Below are positions 16,583 through 24,525 of a stretch of DNA of 32,120 nucleotides, in pieces. A program made the translations under genes and the position numbers. The notes beneath the pieces are model-generated. The model made no database searches. It saw nothing but the letters and a program-made list of their open reading frames with translations, and was not told the DNA's origin. The stretch's first letter is position 1. Each line of letters opens with the position of its first letter. Source of the stretch: JAWXUT01 sp044426075 (GTDB lineage: Bacteria; Bacillota; Clostridia; Christensenellales; DTU072); contig JAWXUT010000006.1 in assembly GCA_044426075.1 (NCBI GenBank), positions 1-32,120 of the forward strand, given 5' to 3'.

Positions 16583-18354
16583 TACATCATTCCCTCTAGC
16601 TCTGTAAGCACTGCTGAAAACTCTGCCATAGCACACTCAAATGGCACCTTGCTCTCTAAATCGACTTCTGCAACCCTCAAAATATCAAGTGGATCACGCG
16701 AACCACCCAAAGAAAGCGCCTCAAAATACTTGGATTTGTAGTTGTCATCTGCCAAAATATTGTTTGCTATGTTTACGGCGGCGGTTATTCCAGTTGCATA
16801 TTTATATACATAAAATGCATTATAAAAATGTGGAATTCTGCTCCATTCATATGAGATGTTTTTATTGTGCTTTACTGCACTTCCGTAATATTCTTTATTC
16901 AATTCATAATATTTTGCGCTCATTAATTCTGCAGTAAGTGTATTGCCTGCCTCAAACTGTTCATGCGAAAACTTTTCAAACTCCGCAAACATAGTCTGCC
17001 TAAACAATGTTGTTCTAAACATATCTAAATAGTAAGACAACAAGAATTTGCGCATCTCACCCTTTGCTTCTTTTAAAAGGTGTTTAATCATTAGCACTTC
17101 ATTTACCGTACTTGCAACTTCCGCCACAAATATAACATAATCTGCCTTTTCATAACACTGCGCCTTTGTGCTCATATATGAGTGAAGGGAGTGCCCAAGT
17201 TCGTGCGCAATTGTAAATACATCGTGAGTTGTGCGATTGTAATTCAACAACACGTGCGGATTGCTATCATAACACCCACTTGAATATGCGCCACTGCGTT
17301 TGTTTTCTGTCTCATAAACATCTATCCACCTAGAAGTGCGCGCCGTTCTTAACAACTCTTGATACTCTGTACCTAGTGGTGCAAGTGCATCAACAACCAA
17401 GTCATATGCTTCATTGTAGCTTAAATCCAACCTGCCTTCTGCTGTTATTGGAACATACATATCATACATATTTAAAGTATCTACATTTAATGCTTTTTTG
17501 CGCAACGCTACATATTTATGAAGATGAGGTGTTGCCTCTTTAACTGCTGACAGCAAATTGTTGTATACATTTTCTGTAACACGCTCCCTCTGCAGTGCGC
17601 AATCTAGTGCTGATTTATATCCGCGGATACTAGCCATTGTGCAATCTTTTTTCACACTGCCCGCATAAGTTGCAGCAACCGTGTTTAACATATCTTTATA
17701 TGATTTGTAATATTTATTGAAAGCATTTGCGCGAACCTTTTGATTATTGCTGCCTAAAAGCACAGAATACATTCCGTGGCACAACTCAACCTTTTCGCCC
17801 TCTTGATTAGTTACTTTGCCAAATTTGATATCCGCATTGTCAAACATACCAAATATATTTTTAAAGTCTCCCGAAAAACTGCCTATCTCTGACATCAACT
17901 TTTCTTCTTTAGGCGATAATATGTGCGCTTTGTTTCTGATAATACTTGTTAGTCCGCAAGAAAAATTTACAAAACTTGGGTCATTTGCCATATCTTGCAG
18001 TGTTTCGGTTGGCATTAACGCAAGTTCTCCACTTATAAATGAGGTTGCTGTTGCAAGTTCTACCCACAACATCTGCGCCCTACCTTTTAATGATTGAAAT
18101 TTAGGGTCTGCCGTATTTTCGTCACTGCGAAGCATAGCATATACATAAAGCAACTCAACATCTCTACTTAAGGCACTCTCAAGAACCAAACACTCTAGTG
18201 TATTGCTTCTGTCCAACTTATTTTCAAATTTTTTGCACTCCGGAATTCGCGACTTTACACTTGCATATTTTTCTTCATATTCAGCTTCAGTTTTAAACAT
18301 TCCAGATAAATCCCATTTATCTTGCTCTGCTACCTGTGTACGATTTATTGGCAT
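16582..18354 (-). CDS. pepF: Oligoendopeptidase F (M3 family zinc peptidase)
   Basis: 590 residues, the normal length for the M3B subfamily. The zinc site HELGH is at 384-388 (FTIAHELGHSLHSYMS), with E412 as the third ligand in FVAEVASTVNE. The N-terminus NRTQVAEQDKWDLSGMF and the C-terminal WSRIPHFYNAFYVYKYATG are typical. It is a cytosolic enzyme that cuts oligopeptides of roughly 7 to 17 residues. There is no signal peptide. The start has AAGGAG (18366-18361) six bases upstream and a good sigma-A promoter. It heads the pepF-membrane protein-dnaB operon. Confidence 0.95.
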   Translation of the reverse strand: MPINRTQVAEQDKWDLSGMFKTEAEYEEKYASVKSRIPECKKFENKLDRSNTLECLVLESALSRDVELLYVYAMLRSDENTADPKFQSLKGRAQMLWVELATATSFISGELALMPTETLQDMANDPSFVNFSCGLTSIIRNKAHILSPKEEKLMSEIGSFSGDFKNIFGMFDNADIKFGKVTNQEGEKVELCHGMYSVLLGSNNQKVRANAFNKYYKSYKDMLNTVAATYAGSVKKDCTMASIRGYKSALDCALQRERVTENVYNNLLSAVKEATPHLHKYVALRKKALNVDTLNMYDMYVPITAEGRLDLSYNEAYDLVVDALAPLGTEYQELLRTARTSRWIDVYETENKRSGAYSSGCYDSNPHVLLNYNRTTHDVFTIAHELGHSLHSYMSTKAQCYEKADYVIFVAEVASTVNEVLMIKHLLKEAKGEMRKFLLSYYLDMFRTTLFRQTMFAEFEKFSHEQFEAGNTLTAELMSAKYYELNKEYYGSAVKHNKNISYEWSRIPHFYNAFYVYKYATGITAAVNIANNILADDNYKSKYFEALSLGGSRDPLDILRVAEVDLESKVPFECAMAEFSAVLTELEGMM

Positions 18355-18406
18355 TATATTCTCCTTAAATTTAAGTACTTATATCATAATTAATATTTAC
18401 TCTTCT

Positions 18407-18435
18407 ATAATACAATAATTATGTCCAATAGTCAA
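18407..18435 (-). promoter_or_regulatory. Sigma-A promoter of the pepF-dnaB operon
   Basis: Minus-strand TTGACT (18435-18430), a 17-base spacer and TATTAT (18412-18407), about 50 bases before the pepF ATG. Confidence 0.65.
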
Positions 18436-18474
18436 CGCGTAATGCGAAATATAGCTGAATTTATAATGATATTT

Positions 18475-19197
18475 TTATTTTGTTGCCACGTGCTCGCCCA
18501 AACATTTAACAATATTGTAAAAATTGCCCGAAACACGCTCTTTGTTTATGATATTTATTGTGGTTGGCGATTGCGAAATAAGTGCGATTAGCGCGTTGCC
18601 TTCGTGATTTTCTGTAAGTGTTGGGATAATTATCTCTTCTCCGTCTAAATCTAACCTAATTTGCCCCTCTCTATTGCAAATCAACATACGCTTGTCGGCA
18701 TTACAGCTTGCCGCCATTAGAAAAAACACCACATCTAAGTAGTCACTTTTATCCGCGCACTGCAACAACAGTTTTGTTGCCAAATATACTAGTGACACCC
18801 AATTGTTTGCAACTTCTTGCAACTTAAACTTTAACAATCCATTTATTGAAATGCTATTGTTATAATGCGTCATTTGCTCTAAAATTTCTTTTCTTTCGCT
18901 GGCTGCATCAAACCCAAGCAGCGCCCCTATTATCAAACACTCCTGCAATTTGATTGCACCCATTTTAAACAGCCTTGTGCTTATTGCTCTAAATTTATGG
19001 CATTGTAGTATAACACTTGCTATAGCCTCCCAAACATAGTCTTTTAGTAGCCCATTATCGGATTTGACGCTAACTGTATCTACACTTTTCCCACTTGATA
19101 ATTCGATTTTGAAATCCCTATTTTTGCCTAGCTCTGCAATAAAATATTCTCTATCTAACACTTCATTCTTTTCAAATAATATGGTCATCTCTGTCAT
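18475..19197 (-). CDS. YtxC-like putative sporulation protein
   Basis: 240 residues, soluble, with no signal peptide. The second half resembles what I remember of the YtxC family. SINGLLKFKLQE stands where the family has an Ile-Asp-Gly-Phe-Asn-Phe-Arg-Leu segment. It is followed by a helical stretch (LLLQCADKSDYLDVVFFLM), a strand pair (KRMLICNREGQIRLDLDGEE), and LISQSPTTINIINKE where the family has a Pro-x-x-Ile-x-Ile-His-Asn stretch. The family function is unknown beyond a link to sporulation in Bacilli and Clostridia. The match is from memory and moderate. Neither the ATG at 19197 nor that at 19188 has a convincing ribosome site. Only 14 bases separate 19197 from the terminator of the upstream gene. 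Confidence 0.55.
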   Translation of the reverse strand: MTEMTILFEKNEVLDREYFIAELGKNRDFKIELSSGKSVDTVSVKSDNGLLKDYVWEAIASVILQCHKFRAISTRLFKMGAIKLQECLIIGALLGFDAASERKEILEQMTHYNNSISINGLLKFKLQEVANNWVSLVYLATKLLLQCADKSDYLDVVFFLMAASCNADKRMLICNREGQIRLDLDGEEIIIPTLTENHEGNALIALISQSPTTINIINKERVSGNFYNIVKCLGEHVATK

Positions 19198-19203
19198 AGC
19201 ATT

Positions 19204-19234
19204 AGTATATTAAAAAACCGCCCTAGTATGACAA
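19204..19234 (-). promoter_or_regulatory. Possible promoter overlapping a terminator, upstream of the YtxC-like gene
   Basis: Minus-strand TTGTCA (19234-19229) lies in the loop of the alpha-galactosidase terminator. After 19 bases comes TATACT (19209-19204). Transcription would begin at about 19198, right at the ATG (19197), giving an almost leaderless message. Confidence 0.3.
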
Positions 19235-19250
19235 CTAAGGGCGGTTTTTT
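19212..19250 (-). terminator. Strong rho-independent terminator of the alpha-galactosidase gene
   Basis: AAAAAACCGCCCT (19212-19224) pairs with AGGGCGGTTTTTT (19238-19250). AG/CT pairs inside it with one bulged A, around an 8-base loop. Six T follow on the minus strand, and the mirror run on the plus strand would also permit reverse use. It starts 21 bases past the stop at 19271. Confidence 0.92.
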
Positions 19251-19270
19251 GAATGTTTTATATACTTATT

Positions 19271-20935
19271 TTACCAATCTAAATTACTTTCTCCAGTATC
19301 AATATTAAAAGTCAAATTCTTTTTAGCTCCGTCTTCAAGATATACAATTTTAACTTCTGCCTTGTCAATATATTCAGCAGATATAACCATAACGCTTGGC
19401 TTCTTAAATGTTTTTATTAAAATTTCTTTCTCTTCTTCTTTATATTTATTGATATCATCTGACACAAACAACACGTTGCCAAACATACTGTTTATGCGGG
19501 CAAGAAGTTTTTTCTGCTTCATATTATAAACCAAGTTGAAGTCACGCAAGAAAAATACATCTGGGTCATTTGCAAAAACTCTACCGCCTAAATGCCTACG
19601 GAATATAGTGCTATTGATAGCGTTCCTTGCAGAAGGCACTTCGTTGTTTACGTGAAGGATTTCACCATAGAATTTACCTGGATATTTCAAATCAACATCA
19701 CAGCTTATGCGGCAAGCATCAACCCTACCAAAAGCTGGTCCTAGTGGCACGCCACAACCTAATATAAATTTATCGCCGCAACATTCACGCAAAAAGTCCA
19801 TAGCCTCGCACATCAATTGTCCGCGGCTTTTACCGTTTCTTGGTTGAATACAAGCGCTAAATAGAAAATCTAATTTAACTAAATCATAACCCCAATCATT
19901 TAACACAACATCAAAGAAGTGCGCAATATATGCACGTGCTTCGGGATTGTAAATATCAAGAGTATATGCGCCACCCCAGTTTGCAACGCCTAACGCGGGT
20001 TTGCCTGAAGGTTTTTTAAGGAACCAATCTGGATGCTCTGCCAACACTTTGCTTGAGCGTTGTGCATTAAATGGAGCAAGCCAAAGACCCGCCTTAAACC
20101 CCTTGTCGTGAATTTTATCAGCAAGGAATTTCATTCCATTTGGGAATTTTGCTGGATTAGGCTCTAGCCAATCACCAACAGCTGTTTCAAATCCGTCATC
20201 AATTTGGAAGATTGATGCGTGTTCTTTTACCGTATCTAACCCTTCTAAATCGCGCAAAATGATTTCTTCATTAATTTTACTAAAATAGTTGTACCAAGAT
20301 GTGTAACCAGTTAGGCGATTAATGCGTGGTTTTGCAACCCCCATTGTGCTAAAATACTTGTCAAATGCGCTGTCATAATTATCAACATATCGCACAATGT
20401 CACACAATAAATATGGTTCTGTTATAACAAGCCCCTCAACATCCTTTTCTATACTGAAGGTTTTTTTGTTCATATCAGCGTTAAAAATTGTGTATCCGCC
20501 CATTTCTGACAACGAACCCCACAACTCAATTGTTTCTGCGCTGCGTACATAGGTGTATGTGAAACTATGAAAAACGCCTTTTACCGGTGCTGCACCTTTA
20601 ATAAAATAGTCACTTGACAACCCCGCCATTGGCTTGAACATTGGCAATACATCGGTTATTTTTGACAAACCTTTCATCTTGTCATATTTAGTGTACTCTA
20701 AAGATGTTGTCCAAGATTGATATCCATTGCTGAAAAACCTATCTTTTGCGCCATATTCTTTGTTGTACTCTAACACAAAAGAAACTAGCTCCATTTTTTC
20801 TCTAGGTGTGATTATTACCTTTAAACCATTGCCGTCGTTGCTCATATCAATAGAATAATGCTGCGTTTGCAAATGATCGTCTTCAAACGCCTTATCATCT
20901 ATAATATACTTAATGTTTAGTTTGCACTTTAACAT
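19271..20935 (-). CDS. Glycoside hydrolase family 36, probable alpha-galactosidase (short form)
   Basis: 554 residues, shorter than the 700-plus of classical GH36 enzymes. The N-terminal beta-rich part includes RFFSNGYQSW (67-76). The barrel holds FQIDDGFE (243-250), the nucleophile D356 in DLVKLDFLFSA and the probable acid/base D413 in CRISCDVD. GCGVPLGPAFG precedes the latter as in the family. It lacks a signal peptide, so its substrates (galactosides such as melibiose or raffinose) must be imported. No sugar transporter lies nearby. The start has AAGGAG eight bases upstream and a near-consensus promoter at 20969-20997. It is a single-gene unit ended by a strong hairpin. Specificity for galactose is inferred from family only; some GH36 members act on alpha-N-acetylgalactosamine. 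Confidence 0.88.
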   Translation of the reverse strand: MLKCKLNIKYIIDDKAFEDDHLQTQHYSIDMSNDGNGLKVIITPREKMELVSFVLEYNKEYGAKDRFFSNGYQSWTTSLEYTKYDKMKGLSKITDVLPMFKPMAGLSSDYFIKGAAPVKGVFHSFTYTYVRSAETIELWGSLSEMGGYTIFNADMNKKTFSIEKDVEGLVITEPYLLCDIVRYVDNYDSAFDKYFSTMGVAKPRINRLTGYTSWYNYFSKINEEIILRDLEGLDTVKEHASIFQIDDGFETAVGDWLEPNPAKFPNGMKFLADKIHDKGFKAGLWLAPFNAQRSSKVLAEHPDWFLKKPSGKPALGVANWGGAYTLDIYNPEARAYIAHFFDVVLNDWGYDLVKLDFLFSACIQPRNGKSRGQLMCEAMDFLRECCGDKFILGCGVPLGPAFGRVDACRISCDVDLKYPGKFYGEILHVNNEVPSARNAINSTIFRRHLGGRVFANDPDVFFLRDFNLVYNMKQKKLLARINSMFGNVLFVSDDINKYKEEEKEILIKTFKKPSVMVISAEYIDKAEVKIVYLEDGAKKNLTFNIDTGESNLDW

Positions 20936-20968
20936 ATTTTCTCCTTGTTGCCATAAGATTCTAAGTGT

Positions 20969-20997
20969 ATTATATCACACAATACAAATATTGGCAA
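20969..20997 (-). promoter_or_regulatory. Sigma-A promoter of the alpha-galactosidase gene
   Basis: Minus-strand TTGCCA (20997-20992), a 17-base spacer and a perfect TATAAT (20974-20969) preceded by TGA. It lies 34 bases before the ATG. Confidence 0.75.
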
Positions 20998-21000
20998 TAT
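20988..21000. repeat. Inverted repeat on the -35 of the alpha-galactosidase promoter
   Basis: ATATTG and CAATAT are perfect 6-base arms around one central base, covering the -35 at 20992-20997. The location suits a repressor of a sugar-utilisation gene, but the arms are short and AT-rich. Confidence 0.4.
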
Positions 21001-21018
21001 CCTTTTGAAATTTTTTGT

Positions 21019-21531
21019 CTATCTATTGCGAATACTGTATTTTGACAATATAAATGCAAGTTTTTCTTTATTTTCCGCCTCAAACAACAAACGTTGCGTA
21101 GCACTAGCCAATGTATCATTGCCTTTAGAGTCCCCAACGAAAAAAATTGTATCGTTTTCTATCTCATAATCGCAGAAGTTAGACCAGTCAATAAATTTAT
21201 ATGGCACAACTACCCCGATATCCAGCACCGCACAGCGCACCATTTTCATAGAAGAAAACAACACTATTACAGATGCAGACATTGCGATTATGCACAAACA
21301 CACTATATAATAGCCAATTATTATCATCAAAACTAACGCCGCTATAATTATAGCAGAAAATACGCCTATGCCTATTGCCGGAAATTTTGATGTTTTATAT
21401 AAAGGAACAAGTACTATTGCTTGCTTAAATCTCTTTTTTAATTTTGCTATTTTTTTCATTGCAAAACAGACACCCACTATGGCGCCCACAGCAATTAATA
21501 TGAATATTATATTGAATACTAATTCTATCAT
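21019..21531 (-). CDS. Small membrane protein with C-terminal cytosolic domain, unknown function
   Basis: 170 residues. Helices are likely at about 3-24, 52-72 and 74-93. Between the first two is a strongly basic stretch (MKKIAKLKKRFKQ). The soluble tail (98-170) reads as short strands and a final helix (IDWSNFCDYEIENDTIFFVG), a pattern seen in small PH-like domains of membrane proteins, but I cannot assign a family. Its ATG directly follows the TAG of the PurL-like gene (TAGATG) with no spacing, and GAGGAG lies about 15 bases upstream inside that gene, so its translation probably depends on the upstream cistron. It is the third and last gene of the lipoprotein-PurL-like operon. I found no clear terminator before the next promoter at 20997. 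Confidence 0.75.
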   Translation of the reverse strand: MIELVFNIIFILIAVGAIVGVCFAMKKIAKLKKRFKQAIVLVPLYKTSKFPAIGIGVFSAIIIAALVLMIIIGYYIVCLCIIAMSASVIVLFSSMKMVRCAVLDIGVVVPYKFIDWSNFCDYEIENDTIFFVGDSKGNDTLASATQRLLFEAENKEKLAFILSKYSIRNR

Positions 21532-24525
21532 CTATTTAAAATATTTCACTCCTCGCTCTAACAATTTTTCATCAAATGACTCCACTCCATTTACCCTTGT
21601 GACTAGCCTATCACCATAACTCAATCTGCCCAGCACCCTTCCGTCTGGAGACATTACCGACTCTACCCCAAACATACTGCCCGTTGGATTAAATGGATAC
21701 TGCATTGTAGGTTCACCATTGCTATCAACAAACACCGTTGGAATTTGCCCTTGCCACAGCAACTCTTTGAGATACTCCTCTTTACCCGCAATTCTGCCCA
21801 TACTTACGCCAACATCAACTGAATATATTTTTCCCAGTTCTACGCCGCTAAACCACGGACCTTTATTGCTTATTACTTTTACTTTGCACGTGTTTGATGC
21901 AAACCCTTGTGGGTTATTTGCAACCATATGGATTTCTTTTATATTTTTATTGCAGTTAGGGATAAGACCCAACTCCGTTAAAACTCGCATACCTTCACTA
22001 AGACCCAAAATAATGCCGTCGCGCCTATAAATCAACTCATTAACTGCGTCAAACACTATGGGATGCTCAATAAGTCTAGCTATCCTTGCGCCTAAAGTAC
22101 CGCTGTCACCAATAATTGAGGGCGCATATAACCCCACTATTTGTGAATTTTCAATATATTTTCGCATTTCACGCGCTAACTCATCTTCGCTAGCAGATAG
22201 GTCTACCCTAGCAATTGAAACCTCTGCCCCCGCCCGTTCAAAATTAGTTGCAAAAAATTTGGTTGCGTGATTAAAATATGGAATAACTACCCTTGGCTTT
22301 ACCGTGCTAATTTTTGGCTTTACTAAATCGCCCGCATCTATATAAGGAAGTATATCTATTTGCTCAATTTTGTTGCTATCGCTACCAAATAGAGCTTTAA
22401 ATACATTTCTATTTGAAATTGATAATCCCGCACCTTTTATATCTCCAGTATCATCTACCACGCCCAAATATTCATAATCAATTGAAATTAATTCCTCTAT
22501 ATTATTAGCACTTACAATGAAGTCGCCGATATTGGATTCAAATGTAGATTCATCAATTTTTGCAAATGAAAATCCCGCGCCACTGCCGATTAGCGACACC
22601 GTCAATGCATCAGTAATATTGCCTTTAACAGCGGTTGCCGACTCAATATTGCCGGTTGAAATGCAGATATTTATTAGGTTATATAGTCGCAATAAATATT
22701 TAAAGTCTGGCACGCCGTATTTATCGCGTTTAATCCTCAAATAATATAGCTTTTGATTGGGCTTAAAAACATTGGATATTAGTGCACCCGCTGGGGCAAC
22801 GCCAACTGCTGTAGTGCTAACATTTTGATGAGCACCACTGCCTCTGCAGTAAATTGCAGCTCCGCCTAAGTTTGCCACGGCTAAATTTGTCATACAATAT
22901 AGCTCGCCTAACCTACACTCAAGATAATCGCCCAGTGCATAAGCGTCACTTATTTTACCAGTTAATCCGTTCATATTTGTTGCAATAGAAGCTAGCGGTA
23001 CGCCCGCTGCAATAAGTTTAGATATTGCATAAACTATAGCATTAATTGAGGTTAAAAATGGATACTGCCTATTTGTTGACGTGTTTCCAACCGCATACAC
23101 AACAGCGCGATTTCTATCGTCTTTAATTGGTGCAATTACACCGTTTACTGCTGTTGGTGTAAGAAGCATTTTCCCACCCAATGGTGCAAATATTGATGCG
23201 CCACTTGTGCCATCCATAATTAGATTGCTTGATATTTTTGCCTTTTTTATGCGCGATAAAACATATTCAGTTATATCTTCTGGCACTTCTGCCTCTCTTT
23301 GATAAAAATACTCTCTGTCACGCACAATTGCGGTTGTGTAAAGTTGTTTCCTATACTTTAATGTGTTTATATTACAAGAGAACACTTGAGTTTTGTCTTG
23401 CATTATTATAAGATTTCTGTGGATTTCTGCTATGCCTATGGCGTCAAACACCAATGATGTTGAAGCAATATTTTCTTCAAACTTTTTAAATTCTTTGCTT
23501 CTAACTGCGGCAAGCACACTGCCTTCTGAAATGTTTAAAATGTTTTCTAATTGATAGCCATTTTTCTTATCGAGCACAATTCTCACACCACTTTCAAAAT
23601 CCAAACAACTCTGCATTAAGTTGCTTTCGCATTCGGTGTAATTTACTAAATTGTCATTAACCTTTTCAAAATCGTCGGAATTTATAACATCAGCGCTGTT
23701 GTCTTTTGCCATAATAAGCACTATTCTGTCTCCCGCACGAACTGCGTTATCGTGCAGTGTTTTGTGAAGATTTATAGATACTGCTATCTCATAACTCTCG
23801 TTAAATCGCTCAGAATATATACCCGTATCGTTATAGCTTGGCACGCCCTCTTTACTGCCATATTCTGCAAAATATCGGCTGTGTTCGGCTATTTTCTCAT
23901 TGTTTTTAGCAACTTCAACGCGTGAAAACATCAAAGGTTTGCCGTGCTTTAATCTACACGCATCGGCTATTTTTCTGATTGCAGTTTGCCCGCGCTCTTG
24001 CCTAATTAAACTTGATGACACACTGAGCCAATTTTTGCCTTTTTCTATCCTATTGCCCGCGTCAAATGCAAAATAGGTATCGCGCCCCACAGTTCTATAA
24101 ATATCAGCACGCATAAGCGCCAAAACATCTTGCCCCGCAACAGAAATATCTCTTATTGTTGTAGGTGCCTTGCTTGGGCGAGACATTCTACACGCGCGAT
24201 AAAGGTCAAGCGCCTTCCGTATATGCGGATTGCTAGACTCCAATTCTATTTGCGATATAGCCATATCCTCATACTTATATTCACTCCAAATTGCACCCAC
24301 TATTAAAAGCTCCAGCATAGTTGGAGCTTTTTTTATAGTAGAATAATACTCTTTTAATTGCGCGAGTATTGATTTTGTTATATATTGATGCAATCCACTT
24401 GCTATGTGTGGAAAATCTGAGGCACAAAGCGTTGCCATATCAGTTACTCTACTGAGCAAACTGTATTTTTCTCCACCGCTTGTGGAGTTTTTAGTAACTG
24501 CCTTTTTCTTATTAATTATCATCAT
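21532..24525 (-). CDS. Catalytically degenerate PurL (FGAM synthase) homologue, probable pseudoenzyme
   Basis: 997 residues in one uninterrupted frame. It aligns by eye along the clostridial long-form PurL, from about residue 50 to the end, but without the roughly 200-residue N-terminal PurS-like domain. The fold is kept: LRIKRDKYGVPDFKYL (596-611), SGAGFSF (648-654), KPRVVIPYF (743-751), YPFNPTGS and SPDGRVLG (943-966). The catalytic motifs are not. WSDHCRH has become WSEYKYE (80-86), and the ETHNHP segment is gone near 153-165. GGKDSMSG has become GGAAIYCRG (554-562). In the amidotransferase domain GICNG is GLSEG (S843), HGEG is VSMG (907-910) and GHSER is SYGDR (969-973), so Cys, His and Glu of the triad are all replaced. 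Neither glutaminase nor synthetase activity is expected. It overlaps the upstream lipoprotein gene by 14 bases. The start (24525 or 24522) lacks a strong ribosome site; later starts are possible. Confidence 0.8.
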   Translation of the reverse strand: MMIINKKKAVTKNSTSGGEKYSLLSRVTDMATLCASDFPHIASGLHQYITKSILAQLKEYYSTIKKAPTMLELLIVGAIWSEYKYEDMAISQIELESSNPHIRKALDLYRACRMSRPSKAPTTIRDISVAGQDVLALMRADIYRTVGRDTYFAFDAGNRIEKGKNWLSVSSSLIRQERGQTAIRKIADACRLKHGKPLMFSRVEVAKNNEKIAEHSRYFAEYGSKEGVPSYNDTGIYSERFNESYEIAVSINLHKTLHDNAVRAGDRIVLIMAKDNSADVINSDDFEKVNDNLVNYTECESNLMQSCLDFESGVRIVLDKKNGYQLENILNISEGSVLAAVRSKEFKKFEENIASTSLVFDAIGIAEIHRNLIIMQDKTQVFSCNINTLKYRKQLYTTAIVRDREYFYQREAEVPEDITEYVLSRIKKAKISSNLIMDGTSGASIFAPLGGKMLLTPTAVNGVIAPIKDDRNRAVVYAVGNTSTNRQYPFLTSINAIVYAISKLIAAGVPLASIATNMNGLTGKISDAYALGDYLECRLGELYCMTNLAVANLGGAAIYCRGSGAHQNVSTTAVGVAPAGALISNVFKPNQKLYYLRIKRDKYGVPDFKYLLRLYNLINICISTGNIESATAVKGNITDALTVSLIGSGAGFSFAKIDESTFESNIGDFIVSANNIEELISIDYEYLGVVDDTGDIKGAGLSISNRNVFKALFGSDSNKIEQIDILPYIDAGDLVKPKISTVKPRVVIPYFNHATKFFATNFERAGAEVSIARVDLSASEDELAREMRKYIENSQIVGLYAPSIIGDSGTLGARIARLIEHPIVFDAVNELIYRRDGIILGLSEGMRVLTELGLIPNCNKNIKEIHMVANNPQGFASNTCKVKVISNKGPWFSGVELGKIYSVDVGVSMGRIAGKEEYLKELLWQGQIPTVFVDSNGEPTMQYPFNPTGSMFGVESVMSPDGRVLGRLSYGDRLVTRVNGVESFDEKLLERGVKYFK

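Noticed and set aside
19225..19231. Sigma-G-like CATACTA on the minus strand in the terminator loop
   Set aside because: No matching -35 lies 17 to 18 bases upstream, so a sporulation promoter is not supported.
21719..23411. Plus-strand open frames within the PurL-like gene
   Set aside because: They oppose a continuous 997-codon gene with clear PurL similarity and have no ribosome sites.
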